A DNA stretch of 37,874 nt, from assembly GCA_902575725.1 (NCBI GenBank), contig CACGSS010000004.1, positions 1 to 37,874 on the forward strand. Direction: 5' to 3'. The translations under genes and the position numbers were made by a program. Source of the DNA: an uncultured Alphaproteobacteria bacterium. GTDB taxonomy: Bacteria; Pseudomonadota; Alphaproteobacteria; HIMB59. Within the stretch, counting starts at the first letter, position 1. Each line of letters starts with the position of its first letter. The notes under the pieces were generated by a model. The model made no database searches. It saw only the letters and a program-made list of their open reading frames with translations, and was not told the DNA's origin. Shown one piece after another: positions 1 through 7,492 of this stretch.

Positions 1-1
1 A

Positions 2-208
2 GTTGATGTTCACTCTAACGATGATCTAGGTAATTTAAACCTTACTGATGATGGCATTAAAAAAAGAGATGAAATTGTATGTGAGTATTTCAAAGAAAAA
101 AAAATACCTCTTTGTTCTGTTATAGGTGGAGGATACAGCAAGAATAGACAAGAATTAGCATCTCGGCACTTTTCAATATTTGAAACTGTAAGTAAAACTT
201 ATTTATGA
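2..208 (+). CDS. Histone deacetylase family protein, C-terminal part (5' end outside window)
   Basis: The reading frame enters from the left edge at base 2 and stops with TGA at 206-208. The visible 68 residues include the stretch DVHSNDDLGNLNLTDDG near the start and VIGGGYS about 25 residues before the end. This is the pattern of the C-terminal part of bacterial histone-deacetylase / acetoin-utilisation-like amidohydrolases, where an Asp-rich metal and substrate loop precedes a Gly-Gly-Gly-Tyr segment lining the active site. The family removes acyl groups from lysines or small amines using a zinc ion; the actual substrate cannot be told from this fragment. The last 6 bases overlap the 3' end of bioY on the opposite strand, so the two genes converge. 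Confidence 0.75.
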   Translation, partial: VDVHSNDDLGNLNLTDDGIKKRDEIVCEYFKEKKIPLCSVIGGGYSKNRQELASRHFSIFETVSKTYL

Positions 209-757
209 ATTTTTTTGATTAACTCTTTGAATCAACCCAAAAATTATAGCTATAGCCAATACAATCTTTAGGAATTCACTATACAAAAATGGTAATAAAC
301 CAAGATTTATAGCTTGTTCAAGACCTACAAAAAACGAAAGGTGACTAATACCACATAAAAATATTACAAATGCACCAGCAAGAATAGTGGCCGATAACTT
401 GATCAAACCTGTGTTTAATTCAGATTTGAGAATATATGCAATAATGAACGAAGAAATTACCATTCCGTATAAAAAACCAAATGTTGGAGAAAAAATGTAG
501 CCAATTCCTCCACCATTAGCGAATAAAGGTAGTCCTAGCACACCAAAAACCACGTAAATAAATGTTGAATAAAACCCAATCATGCCCATTGAGGCAGCTA
601 TAAAGAAAACCACCAAAGTTTGTAATGTCATTGGAACAGGGTAAAAGGGAATAGAAATTTTAGAAGATATAGTCAGTAAAATCACTCCTAGTATAGTTAG
701 GTAATACTTGGAAAAGAAGTGTGTACCAAAGAGATTTTCTGTAATAGTTCTACTCAT
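203..757 (-). CDS. bioY: BioY, biotin transporter substrate-binding membrane component
   Basis: This 184-residue protein has about six hydrophobic segments and the BioY family pattern: an N-terminal helix followed by KISIPFYPVPMTLQTLVVF, then a Gly-rich segment LPLFANGGGIGYIFSPTFGF (residues about 76-95). BioY is the S component of energy-coupling-factor importers and binds biotin in the inner membrane; some BioY proteins work with BioMN, others share a general energy module or work alone. No bioM or bioN gene lies in this window. It sits 7 bp downstream of the 70-residue gene at 765-977 on the same strand, so they are probably co-transcribed. Loss of biotin synthesis and reliance on uptake would fit a streamlined genome, but that is inference. 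Confidence 0.92.
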   Translation of the reverse strand: MSRTITENLFGTHFFSKYYLTILGVILLTISSKISIPFYPVPMTLQTLVVFFIAASMGMIGFYSTFIYVVFGVLGLPLFANGGGIGYIFSPTFGFLYGMVISSFIIAYILKSELNTGLIKLSATILAGAFVIFLCGISHLSFFVGLEQAINLGLLPFLYSEFLKIVLAIAIIFGLIQRVNQKNS

Positions 758-764
758 CGTATTC

Positions 765-977
765 TTATCTTACTTTATCTTCGTCCTTATAAAATCTTGG
801 ATCAAATTCATCTAATTTTATACCTCTAAATGTCTTATAAAATGAGCCAAATTTATAGCTACCAAGTTGCTCTAATGGTGTATTTGTAAACTTTGCTTTA
901 GCTGCTTCCTCAGACTCAGCTTCAATAGTTACCTGAAAGTCATATGACATAGTCATATCAATAATGAATTTTCTCAT
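765..977 (-). CDS. Small hypothetical protein, 70 aa
   Basis: I do not recognise this family. The protein is soluble-looking, acidic and aromatic-rich, with no signal peptide or membrane segment. The N-terminus (MRKFIIDMTMSYDFQVTIEAES) looks like a beta-strand pair, followed by a short Ala/Glu-rich helix and an FGSFYKTFRGIKLDEFDPRFY tail. The ATG is supported by one of the few strong Shine-Dalgarno sequences in the window (AGGAGG, 6 bp upstream), so it may be well expressed. It is the first gene of a leftward pair with bioY, separated by 7 bp. Whether it has anything to do with biotin is unknown. Confidence 0.7.
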   Translation of the reverse strand: MRKFIIDMTMSYDFQVTIEAESEEAAKAKFTNTPLEQLGSYKFGSFYKTFRGIKLDEFDPRFYKDEDKVR

Positions 978-983
978 AACTAA

Positions 984-989
984 CCTCCT
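984..989 (-). promoter_or_regulatory. Strong Shine-Dalgarno for the 70-aa gene
   Basis: Plus-strand CCTCCT reads AGGAGG on the minus strand, 6 bp before the ATG that ends at 977. Most genes in this window lack such a site, so it fixes the start and suggests efficient translation. Confidence 0.75.
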
Positions 990-1102
990 ATTAAATATTA
1001 ACTAAATATCATAAATATAGTGATTTTAACCAAAAAAATAGAGAAATATTTAAAATTATACCCATTGGGAATGCAAAAATCTTTGATATAAGTTCAATAA
1101 AT

Positions 1103-1537
1103 ATGGACAATAAAATTTTAATTATTAATGGCCCTAATCTAGAAATGTTAGGTAAACGCAAAGAGAGTGTTTATGGAAATTTCACATTAAAAGATTTGGA
1201 AAACGAACTACTTAAAGAGTCTGAAACATTAGGATGTAATCTTGATTTTTTCCAAAGCAATATAGAAGGAGAAATCATCAATAAAATAAATGGTTTAGAC
1301 GAGTCGTACGTTGGTATCATAATCAATCCTGGTGGTTTGACTCATACCTCGGTTTCATTACACGACTCCCTTGAAATTAAAACAATATTTAAAATTGAAG
1401 TTCATTTATCCAATATATACTCTAGAGAGGACTTTCGAAGAAAGTCTCTCATAGCACCAGCTTGTGATTGTTCAATTATAGGCATGGGTAAAGATGGATT
1501 TATCTACGCATTAAGATATTTAATAAAAAATATTTAA
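1103..1537 (+). CDS. aroQ: Type II 3-dehydroquinate dehydratase
   Basis: AroQ removes water from 3-dehydroquinate to give 3-dehydroshikimate, the third step of the shikimate pathway, in the cytoplasm as a dodecamer. At 144 residues it has the usual length for type II enzymes. Visible motifs are NGPNL (9-13), the lid-loop Arg19 and catalytic Tyr24 in RKESVYG, FFQSNIEGE (49-57), NPGGLTHTS (75-83), the catalytic His101 in EVHLSN, and the substrate-binding FRRKS (111-115). The family usually has Ala-Tyr in NPGAYTHTS; here it is Gly-Leu, a mild change outside the catalytic pair. It stands alone, divergent from the bioY pair, and lacks the accB/accC neighbours often seen after aroQ. No Shine-Dalgarno precedes the ATG. 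Confidence 0.96.
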   Translation: MDNKILIINGPNLEMLGKRKESVYGNFTLKDLENELLKESETLGCNLDFFQSNIEGEIINKINGLDESYVGIIINPGGLTHTSVSLHDSLEIKTIFKIEVHLSNIYSREDFRRKSLIAPACDCSIIGMGKDGFIYALRYLIKNI

Positions 1538-1629
1538 ATCAAGGCTTAATTTTTAAATTTCATAAATATTTAATATTATTTTATTAAGTTATTCACAATC
1601 AAACTATTCCTGTGCTTTATAAATAACTA

Positions 1630-1663
1630 TATAATGGCAAATAGGAACGTTCAAATAGGAGGA
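1630..1663 (+). promoter_or_regulatory. Candidate -10 box and Shine-Dalgarno of the ugp operon
   Basis: TATAAT occurs at 1630-1635 with only a weak -35 (TTCCTG, 1607-1612, 17-bp spacing), which would suit a promoter that needs an activator. A near-perfect Shine-Dalgarno AGGAGGA lies at 1657-1663, 4 bp before the ugpB ATG. I looked for a PhoB-type direct repeat of CTGTCAT and saw none between 1538 and 1667. Confidence 0.45.
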
Positions 1664-1667
1664 CATA

Positions 1668-2975
1668 ATGAAAAAACTAATTAGTATTTTTGTACTTTTA
1701 GTTTCTTTTGCATTCACTTCAAACAGTTATAGTAAAACCGAAATTCATTGGTGGTATGGTAACAGTGGTTTTTTAGGTGATGTAATCATAGAAATAGCTA
1801 ATCGATTTAACGAGTCACAAGATGAGTATATGGTTATCCCTACAGGTAAAGGAAGCTATGAGGACAATATGGCAGCTACAATAGCTGCTTTTAGAGCAGG
1901 TGATCAACCTCATTATTCACAAGTCTATGATGCAGGTGCAGCTATCATGGTAGCTCAAGTTAAAAATGGAGTTGTTATCGGTTTTGAAGAGATGGCTGAA
2001 AAATATGGTATTGATGTTGACGCTGATAATTACATTCCTGGTATAAAAAACTTTTATGCTGATGGTGATGGAAAAATGATCGGTGTTCCTTTTAATAGCT
2101 CTACATGTCTCATGTATGCCAATATGGATATCTTAAACGAAGTTGGCATTGAAGAGGTTCCTAAAACTTACGAAGAATTTGAAGGTATGGCTCAAAAGAT
2201 ACTCGATGCCGGATATATTCCTCTTCTTCAAAGTCACAGTCCTTGGATTTGGACTGAAAATTTCTTCTCAAGGCATAATTTATTGATGACAGATGGCAAT
2301 AATGGCTATGATGCTGTTCCAACAAAAACACTTTTTGCTGAAACAGAAGCTTTTGTTTATCACTGGACTAAAGTTAAAGAATGGTACGAAAAGGGTTACT
2401 ATGGCTACAAGGGAAGAGCATGGGGAGATAACCAGGCACCATTTACTAACGGTGAGGCTGCGTTTTGGTTTGGATCTGCTGCATCTTTTGGAGGTATGAA
2501 AGGTGTACTTCCAAACTTTACAACTAACCCAATACCATATTGGGATTCAGTAACAGGCGGAAAAGAGTATCCTACATTTATTGGTGGTGCTGCTAATTGG
2601 ATTTTAAACGGTCATACAGAAGAAGAGTATAAAGGACTTGCAAAATTTATTGAATTTATGGGTTCACCAGAAATGGATTTATACTATCATAACATGACAG
2701 GTTATGCTGCTGTAACAAAAGGTGGTATCGAATTAGCTGAAACCATCAATTTTTATAGAGCTTCTCCTTATCATAAAGCTGTTGGTGAGCAATTAGGTCT
2801 TGAGGGTTCAACTATCCCTGGTGGATATAGAGCAGGTAACTGGCCTCAAATTCGTGAAGTAATATACGAAAATGTTGAGCCAATGCTTAATGGTGATATC
2901 ACTGTTGAAAAAGCTCTAAGCAATATGGATAAGGGTGCAGCAAAACTATTAAAACAGTTTGCTAAAACTCTATAA
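1668..2975 (+). CDS. ugpB: UgpB-type periplasmic binding protein (glycerol-3-phosphate family)
   Basis: This is a 435-residue extracellular solute-binding protein family 1 member with an N-terminal signal peptide (about residues 1-22, ending SNSYS). It follows Escherichia coli UgpB along its length: IANRFNESQDEY, PTGKGSYEDNMAATIAAFRAG (about 45-65), PFNSSTCLMYANMD, WIWTENFFSRHN, FIGGAANWIL and the diagnostic near-C-terminal GNWPQIR (GNMPQIR in E. coli). UgpB delivers sn-glycerol-3-phosphate or glycerophosphodiesters such as glycerophosphocholine to the membrane permease. The exact ligand here is inferred from family resemblance and synteny with ugpA, ugpE and ugpC; no ugpQ phosphodiesterase follows. 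It has the strongest ribosome binding site in the operon and a stable hairpin just after its stop, which fits a binding protein made in excess over the permease. Confidence 0.88.
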   Translation: MKKLISIFVLLVSFAFTSNSYSKTEIHWWYGNSGFLGDVIIEIANRFNESQDEYMVIPTGKGSYEDNMAATIAAFRAGDQPHYSQVYDAGAAIMVAQVKNGVVIGFEEMAEKYGIDVDADNYIPGIKNFYADGDGKMIGVPFNSSTCLMYANMDILNEVGIEEVPKTYEEFEGMAQKILDAGYIPLLQSHSPWIWTENFFSRHNLLMTDGNNGYDAVPTKTLFAETEAFVYHWTKVKEWYEKGYYGYKGRAWGDNQAPFTNGEAAFWFGSAASFGGMKGVLPNFTTNPIPYWDSVTGGKEYPTFIGGAANWILNGHTEEEYKGLAKFIEFMGSPEMDLYYHNMTGYAAVTKGGIELAETINFYRASPYHKAVGEQLGLEGSTIPGGYRAGNWPQIREVIYENVEPMLNGDITVEKALSNMDKGAAKLLKQFAKTL

Positions 2976-2989
2976 TTTATATTATTTTA

Positions 2990-3020
2990 AAAAGGAGGGT
3001 ATTTATAATATCCTCCTTTT
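2990..3020 (+). terminator. Hairpin between ugpB and ugpA (attenuating terminator or mRNA 3'-end stabiliser)
   Basis: Bases 2990-3003 pair with 3007-3020: 14 base pairs with one G-U, a 3-base loop, a CCTCC/GGAGG core, and the 3' arm ends in TTTT. It sits 15 bp after the ugpB stop and 7 bp before the ugpA ATG. The form fits a partial Rho-independent terminator or a stem that protects the ugpB message, both common after binding-protein genes. The left arm also carries AAGGAGG, but this lies 28 bp from the ugpA ATG, too far to act as its ribosome site in linear form. Confidence 0.7.
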
Positions 3021-3026
3021 AACTTA

Positions 3027-3905
3027 ATGAAGAAAGTTCAATTTAAATCAAATTATTCTCAATATTTTTTCTTAGCTCCTCAGCTATTAATTTTATTAAT
3101 TTTTTTATATTGGCCAATTATTCAAACGTTTAAAGATGCCTTTACTATGCAAGATGCTTTTGGGTTTGGTTCTCAGTTTGCTGGTTTTGATAATTTTTTA
3201 TTTATTTTTTCTGATCCCTCTTATTACACTGCTTTCAAGTTTACAATTATCTACAGTTTCGTAATTACTCTTATTACAGGTTCAATTGGTTTATTGCTTG
3301 CTGTGCAAGCTAATAAAGTAATGCATGGGAAAAGTGCTTATAAAACACTTTTAATTTGGCCTTATGCTATTGCACCAGCTGTTGTTGGTGTTATGGCTAA
3401 TTATTTCTTCAGTGAAAGATATGGTTTACTTCATCATTTATTTAATAATTTATGGGGGTTTAATTGGTATGAAAATGTATTTGATGCATATATTTATGTA
3501 ATTATTGCTGGTTCCTGGAAACAAATAAGTGCAAATTTTATTTTCTTTTTAGCAGGACTTCAGGCTATTCAAAAAACAGTTATTGAAGCTTCTATTATTG
3601 ATTGTAAAAGCAACATTCGAAGATTTTGGACAATTACTTTTCCTTTATTAATGCCGACTACTTTTTTCTTAATTATTATTAATATAACTTATGCCTTCTT
3701 TGATACATTTGGAATTATAGATACAACTACTATTGGAGCTCCTGGTAGCGAAACTAAAACTTTAGTTTATAAAGCCTACATTGATGGCTTCAAAGGTTTA
3801 GATCTTGGAAGTGCTGGTGCCCAATCAATTATGATGATGATAATAGTTCTGGTTATCACAATTTTTCAATTCAGATACATAGAGGGAAAAATTCACTACA
3901 ATTAA
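3027..3905 (+). CDS. ugpA: UgpA-type ABC transporter permease
   Basis: This 292-residue inner-membrane permease has about six membrane segments and matches UgpA in order: FLAPQLLILLIFLYWPI in the first helix, QDAFGFGSQFAGFDNF in the first periplasmic loop, LLIWPYAIAPAVVGV, WKQISANFIFFLAGLQAI, and ITYAFFDTFGIID. It forms the channel with UgpE and is driven by UgpC. The cytoplasmic EAA coupling loop reads EASIIDCKSNIRRFW, so the usually invariant Gly after Asp is replaced by Cys. The stop codon TAA shares a base with the ATG of the next gene (TAATG), pointing to translational coupling. No Shine-Dalgarno is near the start. Confidence 0.9.
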   Translation: MKKVQFKSNYSQYFFLAPQLLILLIFLYWPIIQTFKDAFTMQDAFGFGSQFAGFDNFLFIFSDPSYYTAFKFTIIYSFVITLITGSIGLLLAVQANKVMHGKSAYKTLLIWPYAIAPAVVGVMANYFFSERYGLLHHLFNNLWGFNWYENVFDAYIYVIIAGSWKQISANFIFFLAGLQAIQKTVIEASIIDCKSNIRRFWTITFPLLMPTTFFLIIINITYAFFDTFGIIDTTTIGAPGSETKTLVYKAYIDGFKGLDLGSAGAQSIMMMIIVLVITIFQFRYIEGKIHYN

Positions 3906-4726
3906 TGACAAAATATATATCTTTAACTATTAATCATTTTATTCTTTCAATTGGTTTACTTGTTATGATTGTTCCAATATGGATAATTTTTGCAAGCTCA
4001 ACACATTCAAGCCTATTTATAAACACTAACGGTTTACAATTTTTTTTAGGAGATAATTTTATTGAAAATTATTCTAGGGTATTATTTAAACAATCTGGTT
4101 TTTTTAATGAAATAACAGCTCTTAAAATGTTTTTTAATAGTTTTGTTATGGCAACAGGTATAGCGACATTATCTGTAGTTACATCACTTATGGCTGCTTA
4201 CGGTTTAGTTTATTTTAAGGTCAAATATGCAACTGTTATATTTTGGTTAATTTTTATTACATTATTAGTACCTTTGGAGCTTAGAATAATGCCCTCATAC
4301 ATAGTCATGTCAAAATTAAATCTTGTAAATACATTTGCTGGTTTAATTCTCCCCATTTCTGCCTCTGCAATAGCAACATTCTTTTTTAGACAATTTTATA
4401 AATCAATTCCTGATGAACTATTAGAAGCGGCTAAATTAGATGGAACTAATAGTTTGAGATTTTTTCTAGATTTTTTAATTCCTTTGTCTAAAACGATGAT
4501 TGCTGCTGTTTTTATATTTATGTATGTATTTGGCTATAATCAATATCTTTGGCCATTAATAATGACTACTAGTGAGCAATATTGGACTGTTGTAATGGGT
4601 CTTAAGACAATGTACGGATCTATATCAGACCGTTTTGCTTTTGTAATTATGTCAATGATCCCACCAGTAATTATAATTATTTTTTTACAAAAACTGTTTA
4701 TTCAAGGAATATTTCAAAATAAATGA
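3905..4726 (+). CDS. ugpE: UgpE-type ABC permease, first of two tandem copies
   Basis: A 273-residue permease with about six membrane helices, in the UgpE position after ugpA. It contains FWLIFITLLVPLE, ATFFFRQFYK, the intact EAA loop PDELLEAAKLDGTNSLRF and QYLWPLIMTT, all shared with E. coli UgpE in position and near-identical to the gene immediately downstream. Relative to that second copy it lacks about 10 residues before the last helix (TMYGSISDRFAF in place of a longer ENYEGVALPRTGERFAY loop). Synonymous positions between the copies differ heavily: 7 of 13 codons differ in the identical FWLIFITLLVPLE block, so this is an old duplication. Its ATGA junction with the next gene implies coupled translation. 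It could pair with UgpA as an alternative to the second copy. Confidence 0.85.
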   Translation: MTKYISLTINHFILSIGLLVMIVPIWIIFASSTHSSLFINTNGLQFFLGDNFIENYSRVLFKQSGFFNEITALKMFFNSFVMATGIATLSVVTSLMAAYGLVYFKVKYATVIFWLIFITLLVPLELRIMPSYIVMSKLNLVNTFAGLILPISASAIATFFFRQFYKSIPDELLEAAKLDGTNSLRFFLDFLIPLSKTMIAAVFIFMYVFGYNQYLWPLIMTTSEQYWTVVMGLKTMYGSISDRFAFVIMSMIPPVIIIIFLQKLFIQGIFQNK

Positions 4727-5574
4727 AGTTCAAACCATTAGAAATATTAACACACATAATTCTTATACTTGGAGTTTTATTAATGGTATTGCCAATTTGG
4801 TTTTCTTTTGCCACTTCAACTCATGATAATGTTTCAATAATGACTGAGGGAATGAAATTTTTTTTAGGTGAGAGTTTTACTTATAATTACAATGAAGTTT
4901 TAAATGAAAAAGGGGGATGGTCTGAGGAAGTTACTGCTGCAAGAATGTTTGTAAATAGCTTTATCATGGCTCTTGGTATCGCAACATTGAAAGTAGTCAT
5001 CTCAGCTATGTCAGCTTATGCATTAGTCTATTTTAGATTTAAATTAGCTGTTCCAATATTTTGGTTAATCTTTATTACTCTATTAGTTCCACTAGAAGTA
5101 AGAATTTTTCCAAGTTATAAAATCGTATCTGATCTTGGTCTCACAAATACTTATACAGGTCTTATACTTCCACTGGTTGCTTCTGCCACTGCAACATTTT
5201 TCTTTAGACAATTTTATAAAACAATTCCCGATGAATTGTTAGAGTCTGCAAAATTGGATGGTGCAAATAGTTGGAGATTTTTTATTGACTTCTTATTACC
5301 TCTTTCAAAAACAATGTTAGCAGCTATGTTTATATTTATGTTTGTCTATGGCTATAGCCAATATTTATGGCCTTTAATAATGACTACTGACGAAAAATAT
5401 TGGACAGTAGTGATGGGAATGAAAATTATTTTTACAGAAAACTATGAGGGTGTTGCTTTACCTAGAACAGGTGAGAGATTTGCTTATATTATATTGTCAA
5501 TGCTACCACCTGTGTTAGTTGTTGTAATTCTTCAAAGATGGTTTATCAAAGGATTGATTCAAACAGAAAAATAA
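4723..5574 (+). CDS. ugpE: UgpE-type ABC permease, second tandem copy
   Basis: This 283-residue permease is the paralogue of the gene just upstream and looks closer to E. coli UgpE: VRIFPSYKIV (VRIFPTVEVI in E. coli), SATATFFFRQF (SATATFLFRQF) and the C-terminus QRWFIKGLIQTEK (QRAFVRGLVDSEK). About six membrane helices are visible. The EAA loop PDELLESAKLDGANSWRF is complete, so it should dock onto UgpC. A longer loop precedes the last helix, IIFTENYEGVALPRTGERFAY, matching a comparable stretch in E. coli. The start overlaps the previous stop by 4 bp and its stop is 2 bp from the ugpC ATG. It is probably the ancestral-type UgpE and the first copy the more derived one; that is inference. Confidence 0.88.
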   Translation: MKFKPLEILTHIILILGVLLMVLPIWFSFATSTHDNVSIMTEGMKFFLGESFTYNYNEVLNEKGGWSEEVTAARMFVNSFIMALGIATLKVVISAMSAYALVYFRFKLAVPIFWLIFITLLVPLEVRIFPSYKIVSDLGLTNTYTGLILPLVASATATFFFRQFYKTIPDELLESAKLDGANSWRFFIDFLLPLSKTMLAAMFIFMFVYGYSQYLWPLIMTTDEKYWTVVMGMKIIFTENYEGVALPRTGERFAYIILSMLPPVLVVVILQRWFIKGLIQTEK

Positions 5575-5576
5575 AA

Positions 5577-6623
5577 ATGAGTTTTTTAGAATTACAAAAT
5601 ATTACTAAAATATATCCTAATGGCACTAAAGCTGTTAATGAGACCTCTTTAAATATTGAAAATGGAGAATTTGTTGTATTTGTTGGACCTAGCGGATGTG
5701 GTAAATCAACATTATTAAGAATGATTGCAGGATTAGAGGATATTACAAATGGAGAAATATCACTAGATGGTAATATTATTAATAAAATTGATCCGTCTGA
5801 AAGAGATGTAGCAATGGTTTTTCAAAATTATGCACTTTATCCTCACATGTCAGTATTTAATAATATGGCTTATGGTCTTAAAAATAGAGGAATATCTAAA
5901 GAAGAGATCAATAATAAAGTCAATGATGTAGCTAAACTTTTGGAAATAGATCAATTACTCACAAGAAAACCAAGTATGCTTTCAGGAGGGCAAAGACAAC
6001 GAGTTGCAATGGGAAGAGCCATAGTTAGAAATCCAAAAATATTTTTATTTGATGAACCATTATCTAACTTAGATGCAAAATTAAGAAATCAAATGCGTTT
6101 GGAAATCAAACGTCTTCAAAGACAAATGGGCGTAACAAGTATTTTTGTTACACATGATCAAACAGAAGCGATGACACTAGGGGATAGGATAGTAGTAATT
6201 AATAATGGTGTTGTTGAACAAGTTGGTACACCAAAAGAGATATATTCTAAACCAAACACTAAATTTGTTGCTGAATTTATAGGATCCCCACAAATGAATT
6301 TATTTAATTGCAAAATCGAAAATGGCATAGCTCATATAGCTGATATGAAAATTAACCTTAATAATTCTACAAATATTGATGATGCTATTTTAGGTATAAG
6401 GCCAGACGATATCCTAATTTCAGATAATGGACATCATACTTGTGTAGCAAACCTAGTGGAATATTTAGGTTCAGATATGATCATTTATTCAAAAATTGGT
6501 GATCAAGAGTTTAGTTGTAAATTTTCTTCAAAAATAAATTTAAATGCAGGAGATACATTTAAATTTGATATATCTAGTACATTAGTGCACCTTTTTGATA
6601 ACACTACCGGTTTAAGAGTATAA
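5577..6623 (+). CDS. ugpC: UgpC-type ABC transporter ATPase
   Basis: A 348-residue ATPase of the MalK/UgpC type that powers the permease pair from the cytoplasm. Visible motifs are Walker A GPSGCGKST (37-45), Q-loop VFQNYALYPHMSV, signature LSGGQ (135-139) in LSGGQRQRVAMGRAIVR, Walker B LFDEP (Asp159, Glu160), D-loop SNLDAK, and switch His193 in THDQTEAM. The C-terminal ~110 residues form the OB/TOBE regulatory domain, where GIRPDD is visible. An in-frame ATG exists at 5538 inside the previous gene, but I chose 5577 because MSFLELQNITK is where homologues begin and it lies 2 bp after the upstream stop. It is the last gene of the operon and converges on nadE 12 bp later. Confidence 0.93.
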   Translation: MSFLELQNITKIYPNGTKAVNETSLNIENGEFVVFVGPSGCGKSTLLRMIAGLEDITNGEISLDGNIINKIDPSERDVAMVFQNYALYPHMSVFNNMAYGLKNRGISKEEINNKVNDVAKLLEIDQLLTRKPSMLSGGQRQRVAMGRAIVRNPKIFLFDEPLSNLDAKLRNQMRLEIKRLQRQMGVTSIFVTHDQTEAMTLGDRIVVINNGVVEQVGTPKEIYSKPNTKFVAEFIGSPQMNLFNCKIENGIAHIADMKINLNNSTNIDDAILGIRPDDILISDNGHHTCVANLVEYLGSDMIIYSKIGDQEFSCKFSSKINLNAGDTFKFDISSTLVHLFDNTTGLRV

Positions 6624-6635
6624 GTTTTACTGAGT

Positions 6636-7367
6636 CTATTTTGGTAAAATACAAACAGGGATAGGGTTCATTTTATGAACATTATTTTTTCTAATCTCAA
6701 GATACTTTTGTCTATTTGATGATTTCTCATTAAGCATTGCCTCTTCAATTTCAGAGTAACTTAAACCAACTTGATCTTCATCAGATCTTCCATCAGTCCA
6801 TAAACCATCTGTTGGGGCTGCATCTATTATGTCTTTATTTATATTTAATTCCTTCCCCATATCCCATACTTCTGTTTTGAGACAATCTGCGATTGGAGAA
6901 ATATCAACTCCTCCATCACCGTATTTTGTATAAAAACCAATTCCAAAGTCTTCAACTTTATTCCCTGTACCAACAACGATACCGTTATTGCTAGCTGCTA
7001 TTTGATACAAAGTCATCATCCTTAATCGAGCCTGTGAATTTGCATAACCGTGTTCTGAGTCATTTTTATCAAGAGCTGACTTAAAACTTTCAAATACAAG
7101 AGAGAGGTCTATTTTAAAGTCCGTTACATTACTAAAATTCTTTTTTAACCAGTCTATGTGATTTATACCTCTTTCATTAGTTGTTTTGTGATCAAGTATA
7201 GGCATGTTTGCAACAAAAGTTTTTAAGCCTGTTTTTGCTGATAAGGTACTTGTAACAGCAGAGTCAATTCCTCCTGATATACCAATAACTAACGCTTCAA
7301 CATTATTTGAATGTGCATAATCTTTTATCCAATTTGATATAAATTCAATTTTTTCTTTGGTATGCAT
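6636..7367 (-). CDS. nadE: Ammonia-dependent NAD(+) synthetase
   Basis: NadE adenylates and then amidates nicotinic acid adenine dinucleotide to form NAD(+), the last step of NAD synthesis. This is the short 243-residue form without an N-terminal glutaminase domain, so it should use free ammonia. The ATP-pyrophosphatase loop SGGIDS lies at 31-36. Also visible are NSQARLRMMTLYQIAASN, GTGNKVEDFGIGFYTKYGDGGVDISP and DGLWTDGRSDEDQVGLSY, which are NAD- and ATP-binding segments of the family. It is a single leftward gene between ugpC, with which it converges, and a divergent methyltransferase gene. There is no clear Shine-Dalgarno. Confidence 0.95.
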   Translation of the reverse strand: MHTKEKIEFISNWIKDYAHSNNVEALVIGISGGIDSAVTSTLSAKTGLKTFVANMPILDHKTTNERGINHIDWLKKNFSNVTDFKIDLSLVFESFKSALDKNDSEHGYANSQARLRMMTLYQIAASNNGIVVGTGNKVEDFGIGFYTKYGDGGVDISPIADCLKTEVWDMGKELNINKDIIDAAPTDGLWTDGRSDEDQVGLSYSEIEEAMLNEKSSNRQKYLEIRKNNVHKMNPIPVCILPK

Positions 7368-7426
7368 ATTTTGTACTACGTTAGCTTAATATCAAAAGTT
7401 CAACTATTTAATTGATATTTTAATTC

Positions 7427-7453
7427 ATTTTATCAATCAATATATGATAAAAT
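7427..7453. promoter_or_regulatory. Inverted repeat in the nadE / methyltransferase divergent region
   Basis: ATTTTATCA (7427-7435) and TGATAAAAT (7445-7453) form a perfect 9-bp inverted repeat with a 9-bp spacer, one and a half to two turns between arm centres. It sits in the 125-bp region between two divergent genes, 39 bp before the methyltransferase ATG. This is a plausible operator for a dimeric regulator, though such repeats also arise by chance in AT-rich DNA. Confidence 0.35.
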
Positions 7454-7492
7454 TTTATAAATTTTGTATATATAGATATTTATAAGAAAATT

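Noticed and set aside
1538..1667. PhoB binding site upstream of ugpB
   Set aside because: No pair of CTGTCAT-like repeats with 4-bp spacing was found; only a -10 and SD could be supported.
5538..5576. ATG 13 codons upstream of ugpC
   Set aside because: It lies inside ugpE copy 2; homologues start at the position of the ATG at 5577.
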